From NCBI GenBank assembly GCA_903813345.2, contig CAIIXF020000003.1:22707248-22771247 (forward strand): a stretch of DNA of 64,000 nt. Reading direction: 5' to 3'. Of this stretch, positions 1 to 12,700 are shown in pieces. The notes under the pieces were generated by a model that was not told the DNA's origin, made no database searches, and saw only the letters and a program-made list of their open reading frames with translations. Source of the DNA: Owenia fusiformis. Taxonomy: Eukaryota; Annelida; Polychaeta; Sabellida; Oweniidae. The translations under genes and the position numbers were made by a program. Position 1 is the first letter of the stretch. Each line of letters begins with the position of its first letter.

Positions 1-867
1 AATCTCATCAGATTATGAAATGGTCGCCTCAACATTCAAGTTATATTTTCATTTGTTGGACACAAATGATCTCGATTTATACACAGATCTGTGTCAAACA
101 TTTCATGCATTCGACCTATATCATATTTATTTCGATCGAACTTGATAAAGTACGAAAAATCCTTTACGGAACGACCTACCTAGACTTTGAATTTTCACGT
201 TTGGATGCACGTAAACCGGGAAATAAGTAGAACAATATGACGTCACATCCTGAGAAAAACCTGCGTGCGCCTTCCCGTTCGCGGTTTACGTTATAAAAAG
301 TAATTGTACATATTGCTTGCAATTTTGTCACTCCCAATGGATCTGATTCTACCTTTAGGTATCTTATCTTACGGGTAAATTGGGTCACTTATTTTTTTAT
401 CTAGGTCAATTGCATCAGCTAGGTCAAGCAATTTATTTTCACTATTTTTCCTTTCATTTCGCCATTCTTAATATTTTTTATCAATTTTATAAACACTGTA
501 TTTCCACCTACCCTGTTGTCATGTTGCTATGGTAACAATACACCTATGTTGCTGGTCAGATTTATTGTTTCTTTTTACACAAAATGAAACTACTATATAT
601 GGGGTGATTATATTTTGCTTATTCGTATTTAACCAGTAATCACTCTCCAAGGATGCCACTCACCAAATAGAGTTTGGGATATTGGGATTAAAATAGCAAG
701 ATGATCTGAAGAAGAATATTGAAAAGTATACTTATAGGATATCTCTGATCTCACATGGGGAGAAGTAGTCGCGATACCGCGAAAAAAGTAGTCACAATAC
801 CTCTAAAAATCCGGGGTTTAAAAATTTCCTGGTGAGAACCCTGAATACAATACTTAGTTTGCAGAAG

Positions 868-1094
868 TACCCTGCGCGCAGAGTCTAGTTATGCCTTGGT
901 CACATTTGCTCCGATTTTCACTGCGGCGCCCGGCCGATTGAGTATTTTTTTCAAAATTGAATACAATACTGAACAAAACACTCAATCGGCCGGGCGCCGG
1001 CCGATGAATCGCAGCAAATGTGACCCGGGCATTACAAACTACCTGAAGACGAAGCTCTCTTTCAAGAAGTGAAGTCGAACGAATGCAAAGGGCA
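868..1094. mobile_element. TACCCT-end MITE, copy 1 (9-bp TSD), with nested GC-rich foldback
   Basis: The element starts TACCCTGCGCGCAGAG and ends GAATGCAAAGGGCA. It is flanked by the identical 9-bp duplication TTGCAGAAG (859-867 and 1095-1103). Inside, about 892-1036 is itself a near palindrome (GGTCACATTTGCT..AGCAAATGTGACC arms) around a GGCGCCCGGCCGAT stem. Confidence 0.8.
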
Positions 1095-1704
1095 TTGCAG
1101 AAGTTCCTCATGGGAAAAATATTGTAGGAAACGCCCACACATCATTCCTGAAATTCTATTCGATCGCGCACACATCATTTTCCGAGACACAAAAGTGCGA
1201 GACCTGGTGGACGACCGTCTGTCCGTTGCAATCCTACACACTCCAGTGATTTATTATATGTTTTTAACTTTCTAGAGGGGGGCCAATAATGCTATGTAGC
1301 CTCGGCCCCTCACAATCTATGTAAATAATTATGTTGAATTATATAGAAATAAATAACAATAACCTATAAAAAGTCTTAAGAACATTTTAATTGTTTACCA
1401 TATTGGATTTATGTTTCTCTGTTACAATGTTTCAAGTGTTTTTTCAGTTATTTATGCATTTATAAAGTGAATATACATGACGCACAGACCTCCGCGGTTT
1501 TTAATGTGGATTGGATTTTATTTTATTTCCGCACGCGGTCCTAACTTCGACCGTTAATTTGAATTTTTGACCTACCAGGTGCTTGAAAATCAAGGATTGC
1601 GAGTCTCATACTGCACCGTTTTTCTTCAAACTTATACCATTAAAAGCAGAACAAAATTGCCTTTCTGTCGGTGCATTACTTTATTGTAAAGAGTCCCTCG
1701 TTCT

Positions 1705-1768
1705 AGCAGCGTTTTGGTCCCCAGCTGTTAGAAGGCCTTCTTACAGCTGGGGACCAAAATGCCGCTGG
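1705..1768. repeat. Perfect-type hairpin (about 24-bp arms)
   Basis: TTTTGGTCCCCAGCTGTTAG is mirrored by CTTACAGCTGGGGACCAAAA around GGCC, with essentially no loop. It may be the core of a small foldback element. Confidence 0.7.
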
Positions 1769-2201
1769 ATATTCGATACGTAGGGATCACTTGAAAGATA
1801 CGAAATCACTTACAGAAGAACATATTTTCAAGGAAACCTTTTTCAAGGGTCAAGCTAGCAACACAATCGAACACAAACCAATAATAAACCAAAACAATCA
1901 ACAAACAAAACAAAACACAATCCATCGTTTAATTAATACAACACATCACACCAAACCATAAAAACACAATCAGGCGCAATCAATGGAAACACAACCAAAC
2001 TGTTATACCAATAATACAATTGTTTTTTACAACCAAGGACAGCATTATTACACAACACGACTAAATGATATTACAGTATAATATTTTGATTCACAAAGTT
2101 GTATGACATTTCATAAGTGTAAAAGTTGCTTTTGAAGCAATTTTTATAGCCATTTTGTAGGAAAAAATGATGAAAAAAATGTATAATCTTTGAATTTGAA
2201 G

Positions 2202-2582
2202 TATGACCTGAATCGATTGCAAACTTCATATTTGCACATCTGATGTGATATACCATTTTTTAAAATCATTTTATTTAGCCTAGGGTTTACAGTTTACACT
2301 ATTATATCCCCTGGGGGTCTCCATATATAATTTTGAGATGTCATGCAATAGCTTAGACAGTTTTATATGGTTATAAAAATCTCTGAGTGTCTTTGATGAA
2401 TGTCTGGACATGGCTAAATAGAGTGCAGCTTGTCAATGAATGAAGAATCTTTGTTTCCATGAATTATACGATTGATAAGATTTTGTCTCTTGGTTATGGC
2501 TATGTTCCCTAATTCCCTGAAGTACCAGTATCATTTGTGTCATATTGGGAAATTATTTAATTTGCAATCGATTCAGGTCATA
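2202..2582. mobile_element. MITE-like element with 22-bp terminal inverted repeats
   Basis: The 22 bases at 2202-2223 (TATGACCTGAATCGATTG..) recur as an exact reverse complement at 2561-2582. The ends begin with TA, consistent with a TA target. No coding capacity. Confidence 0.65.
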
Positions 2583-2819
2583 GCGTATTTTAGATACGTT
2601 TGTGAAAATCAATAGAAACCAATGGCCTCCATTGGAATCTGATGATATCCACATGTTAAGTCAATGGACAACATCCAATGTCAAGTCAATTCACCCTTGC
2701 TGAACTTAATGACCTCAACCTCAGCCCATGTGGGTCCAAACGCTTAATATCCAAAGTATTATTTCATTATTTGACAATGTATTCTTCATGTTACACCTAA
2801 AATGATTCAGAAATTCGAA

Positions 2820-2925
2820 GCCATCGAATATCACTTTTGAAACAATCGAATATCACATTTGAAAATCTAATATCACTTTTTAAGAATTGATATTCAATAG
2901 TTTAAAAGTGATATTCGATGGTTTG
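2820..2925. repeat. Imperfect inverted repeat built on ATCGAATATCAC units
   Basis: CCATCGAATATCACTTTT and two related direct units are mirrored by AAAAGTGATATTCGATGG. AT-rich hairpin, no gene seen. Confidence 0.55.
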
Positions 2926-3458
2926 AATTTTTTTACTAAAATATAATATCTTGATCCACATATCAAATATATCTTCACGTGAAATTCGATCTATATCCTT
3001 GTAACCATGGATTAACTTATACTTTAGTGAGTTCAGATTATTTCACCACTTTGGTAAGAGATAAATGACATGGCGGGGACTCCAGAGACAAAATATTAAT
3101 TTTGGCTAGTGTGTTTTATGTTGTTCATTTGGTCCAAATGCTGGATTTTATGTAAATCTATCATTTTTATCTCAATCATTTAGAAAAATAGACCTCATGA
3201 TATTACAACATGCTGTACATGTATTTTAGGGGTCTATCTCATAGCTTTGCCCCCATCCCACTATCTACTTCGCCAACACAACACACTTTTGTTAAAGTAG
3301 ATAAGGGGCCGGGTCCAGGGTCTTGAAGCAAGACTGGGGTGCATCCAGGGGCCTCTATGGAAGCGACCTATAAATTAGCACAGATTGACTGACCTGCCCT
3401 TTATATTGAAAAATTATTCCTATATCGCCCTTTAGCACCAGTGATATCGTAGTTTAGT

Positions 3459-3520
3459 ACCCTTTGCATTCGTTCGACTTCACTTCTTGAAAGAGAGCTT
3501 CAATTCGTCTTCACTCTTTC
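3459..3520 (-). mobile_element. Solo end of the TACCCT MITE family
   Basis: TACCCTTTGCATTCG and the following AAGAGAGCTT segment match the right end of the TACCCT elements in reverse orientation. The other end is not found, so this copy is truncated. Confidence 0.55.
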
Positions 3521-3702
3521 AGTTTACCATTACCATAAATCTCTGATCTCACCGATAGGAGCTAATCAGAGTTTGTAGTCGAAATACGGCTTTTAATTTG
3601 GGCTAGAGTTCCATTCACTTACTAATGCTAAAATCTTGGAAAAGTGGCTTAATTTCATGATTTATCAAAGTGTGTTAGTTATTTCTGTATCGCATGTAAA
3701 AC

Positions 3703-4080
3703 TACCCTGCGTGCAGAGTCTAGTTAAACTACACTCTGCCTAGTAGATACCATATTACAGTTTAGTAGCCCCGCCCTCACGACGGGTACCGGTGACAGTT
3801 TGGGTAATAAATCACTATTGACCTACGCGCTGACCTTTCTTCCACCAATCAGCGAGCTTTAAGAAACATACGCCAAATGCGTTCTAATTAAATATGTGCA
3901 TGTCATTGGTCAATTCCGGGCTCAACAATGACGTCAGAAAGAATGACCATATATAGAACGTCGATCAAATTTGGCCGACGAACACTGATTGGCGCGGTGA
4001 GTTCACAGGTTTATTTTAGTTTGAAAGAGTGAAGACGAAGCTCTCTTTTAAGAAGTGAAGTCAAACGAATGCAAAGGGTA
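3703..4080. mobile_element. TACCCT-end MITE, copy 2 (378 bp, 9-bp TSD)
   Basis: It begins TACCCTGCGTGCAGAG and ends GAATGCAAAGGGTA, between two copies of ATGTAAAAC (3694-3702 and 4081-4089). A paralog of the host sequence at about 27433-27830 lacks the element, so the insertion is read directly. The interior carries CCAAT boxes, a TGACGTCA at 3929-3936 and TATATAGA at 3950. Confidence 0.85.
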
Positions 4081-4620
4081 ATGTAAAACTTGACTATACC
4101 ACATGATGACCCTGTTTATGTACATGTTGTGATTAAACATGATGTTGATTGACACACAAATAATCCAAGGTTTTAAGCATCTATGGATATTTGGCCCAAG
4201 TTATTTTAAATTATCATAGAAAATTATTTGAAATACATAACTGTGTAAATCAAAGCTATTATAGGAGAAAACATTTCACTGAATTCAAATATGCCATTTA
4301 AAAGAAGGTAATGTAATTCATTAGAGGTCTAATATGCACGTCTCTTAAATCTCACGAAAAACGCCTTCGGGACGCCACCTGGAAAATATTTAAAAATTCA
4401 CTTGATCCTGCAATGCAATCTAGCATTCCTGACTCATACAGAGTATACATACAGGTACATATGAACGTAAATCAATTCCTAAAGTCAAACGAATGCAAAG
4501 GGTAATGTAAAACTTGACTATACCACATGATGACCCTGTTTATGTACATGTTGTGATTAAACATGATGTTGATTGACACACAAATAATCCAAGGTTTTAA
4601 GCATCTATGGATATTTGGCC
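4063..4620. repeat. Local duplication including a MITE end
   Basis: About 140 bases at 4063-4202 (the MITE right end plus host sequence through ATATTTGGCCC) recur at about 4480-4618. The duplication therefore followed the MITE insertion. A third, older relative of the host part lies at about 27530-27665. Confidence 0.65.
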
Positions 4621-4739
4621 CTTCTGATTGGAATGTGGTCGATGGTCAATCAAACCATAGGTTTCGGGCCGATATAAAGATGGCAGCACCGGAAGAATCC
4701 AATCTTTTTCTATATACAAAAGTAAGTAGTAAAAGACAG

Positions 4740-4990
4740 AATTTGCTAAACTTGCAATAAGAGGGAAGTGGAAGATGAAAAGCATTTCCTTCTTTTATGC
4801 GATGGTTATAAAGATTGCCGATATGAATTTTTAACAATAGCCTATAAGTTTTATTGATTCATTTAAGAATATGTCGGTTGAAGAAAAATTTAAGTTTTTC
4901 AGTAATGATTTCAGATGATTATGAAATTGTAGACGACTTGATACATTTTATAAATAAACTTTTCGATCAACGTCGGGAGCTATTTGAAAA
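4740..4990 (+). pseudogene. Decayed non-LTR retrotransposon 3' end
   Basis: The frame from about 4768 reads VEDEKHFLLLCDGYKDCRYE, the E.HFLL.C..Y...R pattern found at the C-terminus of many LINE reverse transcriptase ORFs. A later frame reads FINKLFDQRRELFEKEIN then stop. Frameshifts separate the pieces. Confidence 0.55.
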
Positions 4991-5160
4991 AGAAATAAAC
5001 TAGTTTGTAAGATAGTTATATATTTAAATATTTGTTTAACAATGCATTTAACTGTATAAATATGTCTTGTAATTGATTTTGTTAGGAAGTCCATTGTTTT
5101 GGCTTGAAACACAATAAAAATCACAGATAAACACAGATTGATTACCTAACCTTCTAGCTC

Positions 5161-5769
5161 AAAGGATGGGTATCGATATGGCGAACTTTTTGAACACACT
5201 TCTCTTAAACCAGTCATAAAAAATTCGGAAAATTTTACACTTTCAATTTAATGGTCATCTTTTGAAGGGTAACAATATCATTTGAAATAGGTATGTATAC
5301 TTTTCTCTATATTGTTTTAGAAAACACATCGGACTTTCTTTTGTTCTTGGTATCATATGTTCGGAATGAAATGACATGAAATTAAATGCTTATCCTAGTT
5401 TTTATCTATTTTGGGGGGTTTTGTTTTAATTTTTTGAATACTTTTTGTTAAATCAACCAGAATTTCCTTTGTACAACTATAATATTGGGAAGTCTAAGAA
5501 AATGTTGTATATGCTACTTTGTTCAAACAAGCTTCGGAAAGATATTTTATTTCATTCTCTAGAAATGGTAATAAGGAACAAAAACAATTGCACTAAAAAA
5601 CAAAAATGTTAACAAAAATAATTATATAAAAATACATATATATCAATTATTTTCGCATTAAATTGTTGTCAATCAGTCAACATTACATAAAGGACCGTGT
5701 TTTACAGAATGTTTTCAATAATTGGTTTTTAATTGTTGAATTAAGTTCTCCATATCGATACCAATCCTT
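5161..5769. mobile_element. About 610-bp foldback element (TIR around GGTATCGATATGG)
   Basis: The left end AAAGGATGGGTATCGATATG is mirrored by CATATCGATACCAATCCTT at the right end. A related copy in reverse orientation occupies EF-hand intron 2 at 34046-34500. No ORF of note. Confidence 0.65.
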
Positions 5770-6654
5770 CGAAGGAAGCTGCATCAATTTTTGTAAAATT
5801 CAAGATAAATCTTCATTTTTTGGCTTGTTTAGGCCACAATCGCACCCCACCTCACTGAAAACCCCCCCCCCCTGACGGAAAGCTGGCTACGCCGCCTCTG
5901 AAGATATGAAAAGTCGCATGGACATTCAGGTGTAATTTCAATGTAGTCATTGGATGCATGGACTTCAAATGATTAGATGTCAATGGTTGATGTCATCCTT
6001 GGTCCAAGGGTATTTCACTTCTTTCCATGAATTTAAGCATAAATGAAGTCCTTTGAAGAAGGATGAGTGCCAGATGTTAGAATACAATACTTTTATTACA
6101 TGGATGGTGTATGGGCTATATCTGTCTACTAGTTTAACTTGGTAATTAGCACAGGACTCTTACAGGTTGTGATACTGGTGATCAGATCTGACAGCACACC
6201 GTGGCGCAAAAGTGACGATCCCCAAAAATGTCACGTATAACGGTCCCCAGGGCCCTCCCGGAATTCAGGCCTGCCAAGATTCTTGATATTACCTTTAATT
6301 CATTGAACTCAATTTAGCAGGCAATACAACTTAATAGATATGATATCAAGACCCTTTATAGTGGCAATGCCAACTGGTGTTGTTGATTGTGCTGGGAATT
6401 ATGATTGTGCCCTTGTGGGTTGTGCCACCGGATTTAGCGGGGACTATTTAGACTATGTTGTGTCTCTTCCTGAGTACCCACTTTCTACAATGTAATTAAT
6501 ACCAAATTGTCGTGTTTTTTTTATTCCGCAACTGAGAATTGTAAAGTTGTAAATCAATCAAAGAAATATTGCAACTGTACAAGCACATCATTGCTCTTTT
6601 TGTATTCCATTGTTTATTTCGTTTTTTACTTTCCATGAAAACCTTGTGTGCATT

Positions 6655-6732
6655 CTAGTATTGCGCATGCGCAGAAGCACATTCAGCAACATGGCAAGGT
6701 GAAATTCCCGATCTGTAGCGGTCAAAAACACC
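6655..6732 (+). promoter_or_regulatory. Probable USP10 promoter/5' UTR with NRF1-type palindrome
   Basis: The palindrome TGCGCATGCGCA at 6662-6673 fits the NRF1 consensus, which is typical of TATA-less housekeeping promoters. It lies 60 bases upstream of the proposed USP10 start at 6733. The transcription start is inferred from this spacing. A second, weaker GCGCATGTGC-type site lies near 7642. Confidence 0.45.
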
Positions 6733-9700
6733 ATGGCATTCAAAAACGAGGTAAATGTAACCCCTTTGTTTCTATTTCCCACAGACCCTTGATTACTTCG
6801 AAGCCTTTGGTCCTCCCTTTGTCTTATTCGACCGACGTTTTTACCAGAAATCTTAATTTGAAAACGAACTTTGGTGATTCATTTCAGTTCAGTTCTCCAT
6901 TTTTTCTCTTCACTCAAAGTCACGTGTATAAGTGTGTTGCGTTTGTGAAATGATCGTTGTTATTATTGTATGCAATAACATTTCGGTATTCACCGAATTC
7001 CCAAGGTGGTGTACGACATTAGGGATTCGGGATCTTGATGTCTAACTCCTAAATATATCGTAATTTGTTTCAACTAAACTGAGAAATGACTTCAGTTTTC
7101 TTTTCTCGTTGAGATGTGACTGTCCCAGGCTGTCAGACCTGGCCCACACATCTTGCGAGACTTACCAAGGTTTACACATACGTTTTGTTTTTTAACACTT
7201 TAGTTCAGATTTTGAACACCATTACTGAATTTCAACACCTTCAATTTCCACGCTCGCTTCAACACCTTATGGTTCAATTCATCCCATACCAGGACTATAG
7301 TTCCAAGAACGTCCCTGCAATTGGGGATTCAACTACATAAAAATAATGCAAAAATACTCAGCAATTTATCGAGGTACAGTGCTGATATATAATAATAAAG
7401 GGTGCATTTTCAAACTAAACAGAGTGCTCCTACCAAGATGAATTTGCCACCATACCCCTGAAACTCTTATCTGATAGATAGAATGCACAAATAAAACAAA
7501 AGTTTTGCTATTATAGGTAAAAAGTTCTCTTGAAATTTCGAAGTGATTTTACCTGTTAATTCTGTCCATGGTCCGCCATTTTTGCGGAAATGCAAACTCC
7601 ATGAAACGAAACGAAAATCACTAGAAAAAAACATGGCACACATTGTGCGCATGTGCAGCAAAGTTTAGACCAATCAGATTATTTGGTTATTTTGCGCACA
7701 TGAATTATTTGCTTCTGAGCACTTACAAGCTTACCACAATAAACAAACCTGGCAGAGACTACCCTTAGCCTACTTCATTTTGGCGGAATTTCAGCTCAAA
7801 CTCGTGACAAACGCATTATGCATACGCTGGTGTGAAGCCCTGGAGACACTAATTTTGGTAAATATGATTTATGGGGTATATCTTTCTGCTGTTTGTGGGA
7901 GTTTGGGACATTAGATGTTAAAATTCAAGAAAATGTGCCAATTAAACGACTGATCAATTAATATATACCAGCACTGTAGGTCATTTAGTTTCTTAGGCAT
8001 GGCAAATTCTCCCGTGTTGTAATCAGACGGACAAGTTATAGGGATGTCACACGTGTGCATGCCTGAATAAGTTAAACCACTCAGATTATTTGATATTTCA
8101 CGGACTTGAATTATTCACTCCTGAGCACCTACCATACATCTTCATCAATAATCTGCAAAATGCTAATTCACCCATTAAAAGCAGATAGTTTAACAGGTAT
8201 CAAACCACAATGAACTAACCTGGTGGAGATTTCCCCTCCTTCATTTTATTCAAATTGTGAACCCAAAACTCCTGAGAAATGCATTACTAATGATCTACTA
8301 GTGATACTATCTGACTGTAGATGTCTTATTTCAATGCAGGAATTATCCATCATCAGGTAGGACATTGGTAAATTATGGCTATAAACCTCGTTGGTGAAAG
8401 GGACCAAATTCATCACCAAAGAATTTGGTAAAGTCTATAGAAATGTACAAATTCGCAAATGTGGATCCAAAATGGTATTCCGTAACGGTAAGGTATTGAA
8501 TCGCGTTAATACCATCACCAGTTTTCACTACTGTTTTGAGCCATGGAGACATTCATTTTATTTTGGTAAATATAATTCACAGGGCATATTTTTCAGCAGT
8601 TTGGGACATTAAATGTTAAAATTCAAGAAAACATACCAAATAAACAATTCTTCAATTATTTTTTCATCAGCACTTAATACTTAAAGCTCAATAAAATGTG
8701 AAAAGAGGGAAACAACTTCTAAAAATGAGTCCTTGCCAAAAATTATATTGTTTGTTTCCTAGAATCAAACACTGCCAAAATTGTACGATTCTGTTGATAT
8801 TCATCCCAGACAAAATTATACATCTTGCTTGTGACATACGTATCTTGTTTCAGTTTTAAAAAGTTTGTGAGTTTGGACAAATTTTTTGCTTTTTTACATG
8901 TTTCAAAATATGGCAGACCTGTCTCTGTTGATATTCATCCCAGACTCGTGGCATATCTTTTTACCTTTCTCACAAATTTTTTGAATAATAAAATTAATAT
9001 ACTCATTGCATTAAGTTTTCTTGAATACAAAATAAAGCTTATGTACCCAGCTCTAGCCTTGGCTAGAGATTGGAGTTGTTTTCTACTTTCTCAACATAAG
9101 GAGTGTCACAGGATAAAAAAGTAGGGAAGGAATTTAAATTATATAATATATCATAATGAAATATAATTTTACTATTTACCAAGGAACATATTGCTTAAGT
9201 TTGTTTTTTATGTCACCACCAAAAAGTGGTGATATATTGATATGGTCTCCGTTTTTTGTGATGGTGGTTGGCGATCGGTGGCTGGCGATCTGCTCCTGTC
9301 ACAATATTGTAAAAAACTAGGTGGTGGCATTTTGTCATGTTAATGCCTTGTTTACCTTTTCAAAATGTACCATTCATATTTTTTAGGATGTTATAACATT
9401 CTTTGATGTTACTGGTTGCAATGATGAGACAGAATCACTCCTCCATGAAATTTTATATAAAAGAAAAGATGACCAGTTAGAAGTAAGTAACAAGGCCATG
9501 ATATAAAGGAGCATGGAAAGTATCGCAACAGATTTCAGACTGTCATATTTTATTCCTTTAAAGGGGTTAGCTGTGTGTCAAAACACAACATATTTATGCA
9601 ACAAAAATTGAAAAAGCAGGGGCAGAAGGGGTTGAAAATCAGAACATTTCCAAAAAAACATGTGGGTGAGTTGTTTGCACTTTCCCTGTCTCTAAGTTGA

Positions 9701-12700
9701 AACTATTTTATCATCTCTCTGAGTACTTTTCCTGGAGGAAATGCATTTGCCTACACCTGTTTGAATCCTCAGAAAATATCAAAAATCCAACATAATTATT
9801 ATGAGTGTCCGAAATCTGTTGCAATGCTTTCCGTCCTTCCAAATGCCATAAAGCCTGTCATAAGCAAGATGTAGTGCTATTTTTAGAAAAATGAAAGAAC
9901 TTGTCTGTGTGAATGATTTTTAAATAAAATTTGACTTACTATCATCAATTGCATAAACCACTTGTAAATAATTATTCCTTTCTTTTAGTTCCCATTTGAA
10001 CTTAAGAAGGACGATAGAGGTGTTCATGTAGCAGGTAAGCAGCCATACTTAGTCATATGATATTTACTGGCATTTTTTATTATTTTTTCAGTACCCAAAC
10101 TGGTCTTAAAAGTAAAATGTGAATGAATCTGTGAGCTTTCTGTACGTAAACTATAAATGCAAATGTTTACTTCTAAGACATTTGAATAATCTTAATCTGA
10201 TCCACAAATTTTGGCAGTTTTAGGAACATTTCTCTAAATGACTGAATGAGTGAAACAAAATTTTCACAATTCTATTCATTGTTGGTCAAAACATATCAAC
10301 TTATAATTTTTTCATAATTTTCAAAATTGTCAAATGGGTGTAGAGCCCATTTAAGATTTATAGTTTTCTTATTTTCAAGAAATGATGTAAATATAATTTG
10401 GAGTCTTCTGGGCATGAAATGAGATTTCAGTGTGTTTGAGGTACAGAATTCTGCAAAGGTAAATCTACACCATTTCTTGTGTCATTTATAGGTGACATAG
10501 CAAAGGGTTAATTTGTTTCAGGGGATGCACCACTCATTGAAAACATCAAAGTAAAATCTGATACTGAGTCTAAAAGCAAAGTGAAGCAAGACCGTCCCCA
10601 GACATCTGCCAAATCCTCATGTTCAAACTGTAGGGGAACAGAGCAGCAAGGAAAGGATGTGCATTCTAGTACAGAACAGGTGCATACTAGTACAGAACAG
10701 GTGCATTTTAGTGCAGAGAATGTGCATTCTAACACTGACAATCTCCCAGCAAATGACTCTCAACCAATGTACAAATCATCAGATCAATTTGTGTCTAAAG
10801 TCACACTGAAAGAAACTGAAAAAACAGTATCACATGAACCAATTCCTGACTCATTAAAAATGGCTAATAGTAAAGAGGTGTCCAATGACAAAAAATATGA
10901 GCCAGCAAAGGAAGGCACCACACCCGATAATGTTGATCAACAAAGTAGTGATTCTAGCGAAAATACGTCAAAATTAAACCCTGTTAAAACCTACGAAAGA
11001 CGTAATAAAAAGAAACGTCCTGCGAATTATTATGATTCTCAAGAAAATGATTCAGCTTCAGTCCCTCCAAAGGATGTTTCCCCAGTGAATATTGAAGATT
11101 TTGTTGGCGCCCCAGTACAAAGCATGGACATGTCAGGAGGGACTTCCAGTATAGCATTAAATGTACCACATCATATGATGGGTCAGATACAGGGGTACTC
11201 TTCCCATGGTTCATTATCCCATATGGGTCCAATGGTCACTCCAGTGTACAGTAACCTAACACCAGTTTCCACTGGTATGACAATAAGTGGTGGGACCAGA
11301 CCTCATCACCTAGCAACTAAAAACAACACTGGTGTATATGAGGGAACAATTGGGAACCCAGCATCAGTTAACAATAGTGGCAATATGAACAATTCCAGCT
11401 CTGTATATATGAATATGTCAAGTCATCCAGCTGCACACATCAGCACTGCCAATCACATGGGGCCATATATGAATCCTATCCCTAGCAATATAAACATGAA
11501 TATGAACGCTGCACATATGAACTCTGTGAGCAATATGAACAATGGAGGACATATGAACATTAGTGGAGGGAACATGAACCATCAAATGATGCAAGCAGCC
11601 CAAAACCAGTATACTCCAAATTTAATGAACCCTGCACAGAATTTTGTAAACCCTGGAGTGTTACCCATGATAAACACCCAACTTGCCATGCAGACCCGAG
11701 GCCTCCTCCCCAACCCTAATGTCCCTCATCAGGCCCAGGGCCTTGTTCAACATATGACACAGATGAATCTAAGCCCCAACCTCCATGGTTACCAAGATGT
11801 CGCCCAACCTCGGTCAAGTGTACAAAGTATTCCAAGTCCTAGGAACATAAGTCCTGCCATGGTGCCAGGAGGATTTGTCCCCATGGGCCCAAGAGGTGCA
11901 ACAAGTCCTGTAGTGCTTGCTGGCAACATGAACCAGCCACGTTTTCCAATGAACCAGAATGTGTCCCCCCGACCTTCAACCCAACAGGAAACCATAAACA
12001 CTTCCGTCAGTAGAAAATATAGTGACCCAAAAGAACCAAGTAAAAAGGATGATAATATCCATCCATTGGCTGTAATACAGAACATAAGTGATAATGACAA
12101 TAAAGCTAAATCTATTGGCCAAAATCCCCAACAAACTCAAAGGTTTACAAAACCTCGCCCACATAATTCTAGAAGTCCTGGAGCACCTGCGAATGCAAAC
12201 TTCCGGCAGACACGGCCCACAGGACCACATTATCGTGCTACCCATCCTTATGCCCACCAGTCGTACCCTCCAACTCGCAACCATTTCCCTAACCAGAAAT
12301 TTAATAGCAATAGGAACTTTTATGAACCGCAGCCTCCCAGACATCAAGCCCCAGCAGAGTTCTATGGCAATGGTGAGCGAAGGACACAAAGCTCTAATGG
12401 CAGTAGAATCCATGATAGGTCAACAGACTCTGGTAGATATAGGGATGCCAATCCTAGAAAAGGCAGATCTCCACATAGTGAAGGGGGTCCCATCAAAAAT
12501 AAACCATTATCACAACAAGGCATGTCTCAAAAACCATATTCAAAATCAGTGAGTCCTGCACCGAACAATAACCCAAAACAAAACAATGCTATTAGCTGTG
12601 ATCCTAAAATTGTACAGAAAGATGTTGTTCAGAATTCAGTGGATAATAATTCTGAAAAAAATTCAAAAATTCCTCAAGAGTTAGAAGATAGCTTACAAGT

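Larger units (their letters stand above)
1..6654. other. Repeat-rich region without recognised gene
   Basis: Apart from the elements listed separately, no exon with recognisable protein similarity is visible on either strand. ORFs here are below 100 codons and do not chain by splice phase. Confidence 0.6.

Noticed and set aside
6648-6953. 101-codon ORF containing NFGDSF, considered as the USP10 G3BP-binding exon
   Set aside because: The motif is not FGDF, the frame does not join later exons by phase, and the competing MAFKNE start splices cleanly.
11976-12413. Long antisense ORFs in the USP10 exon (also 13142-13492, 11789-12100)
   Set aside because: They mirror the biased composition of the true coding strand and show no domain.
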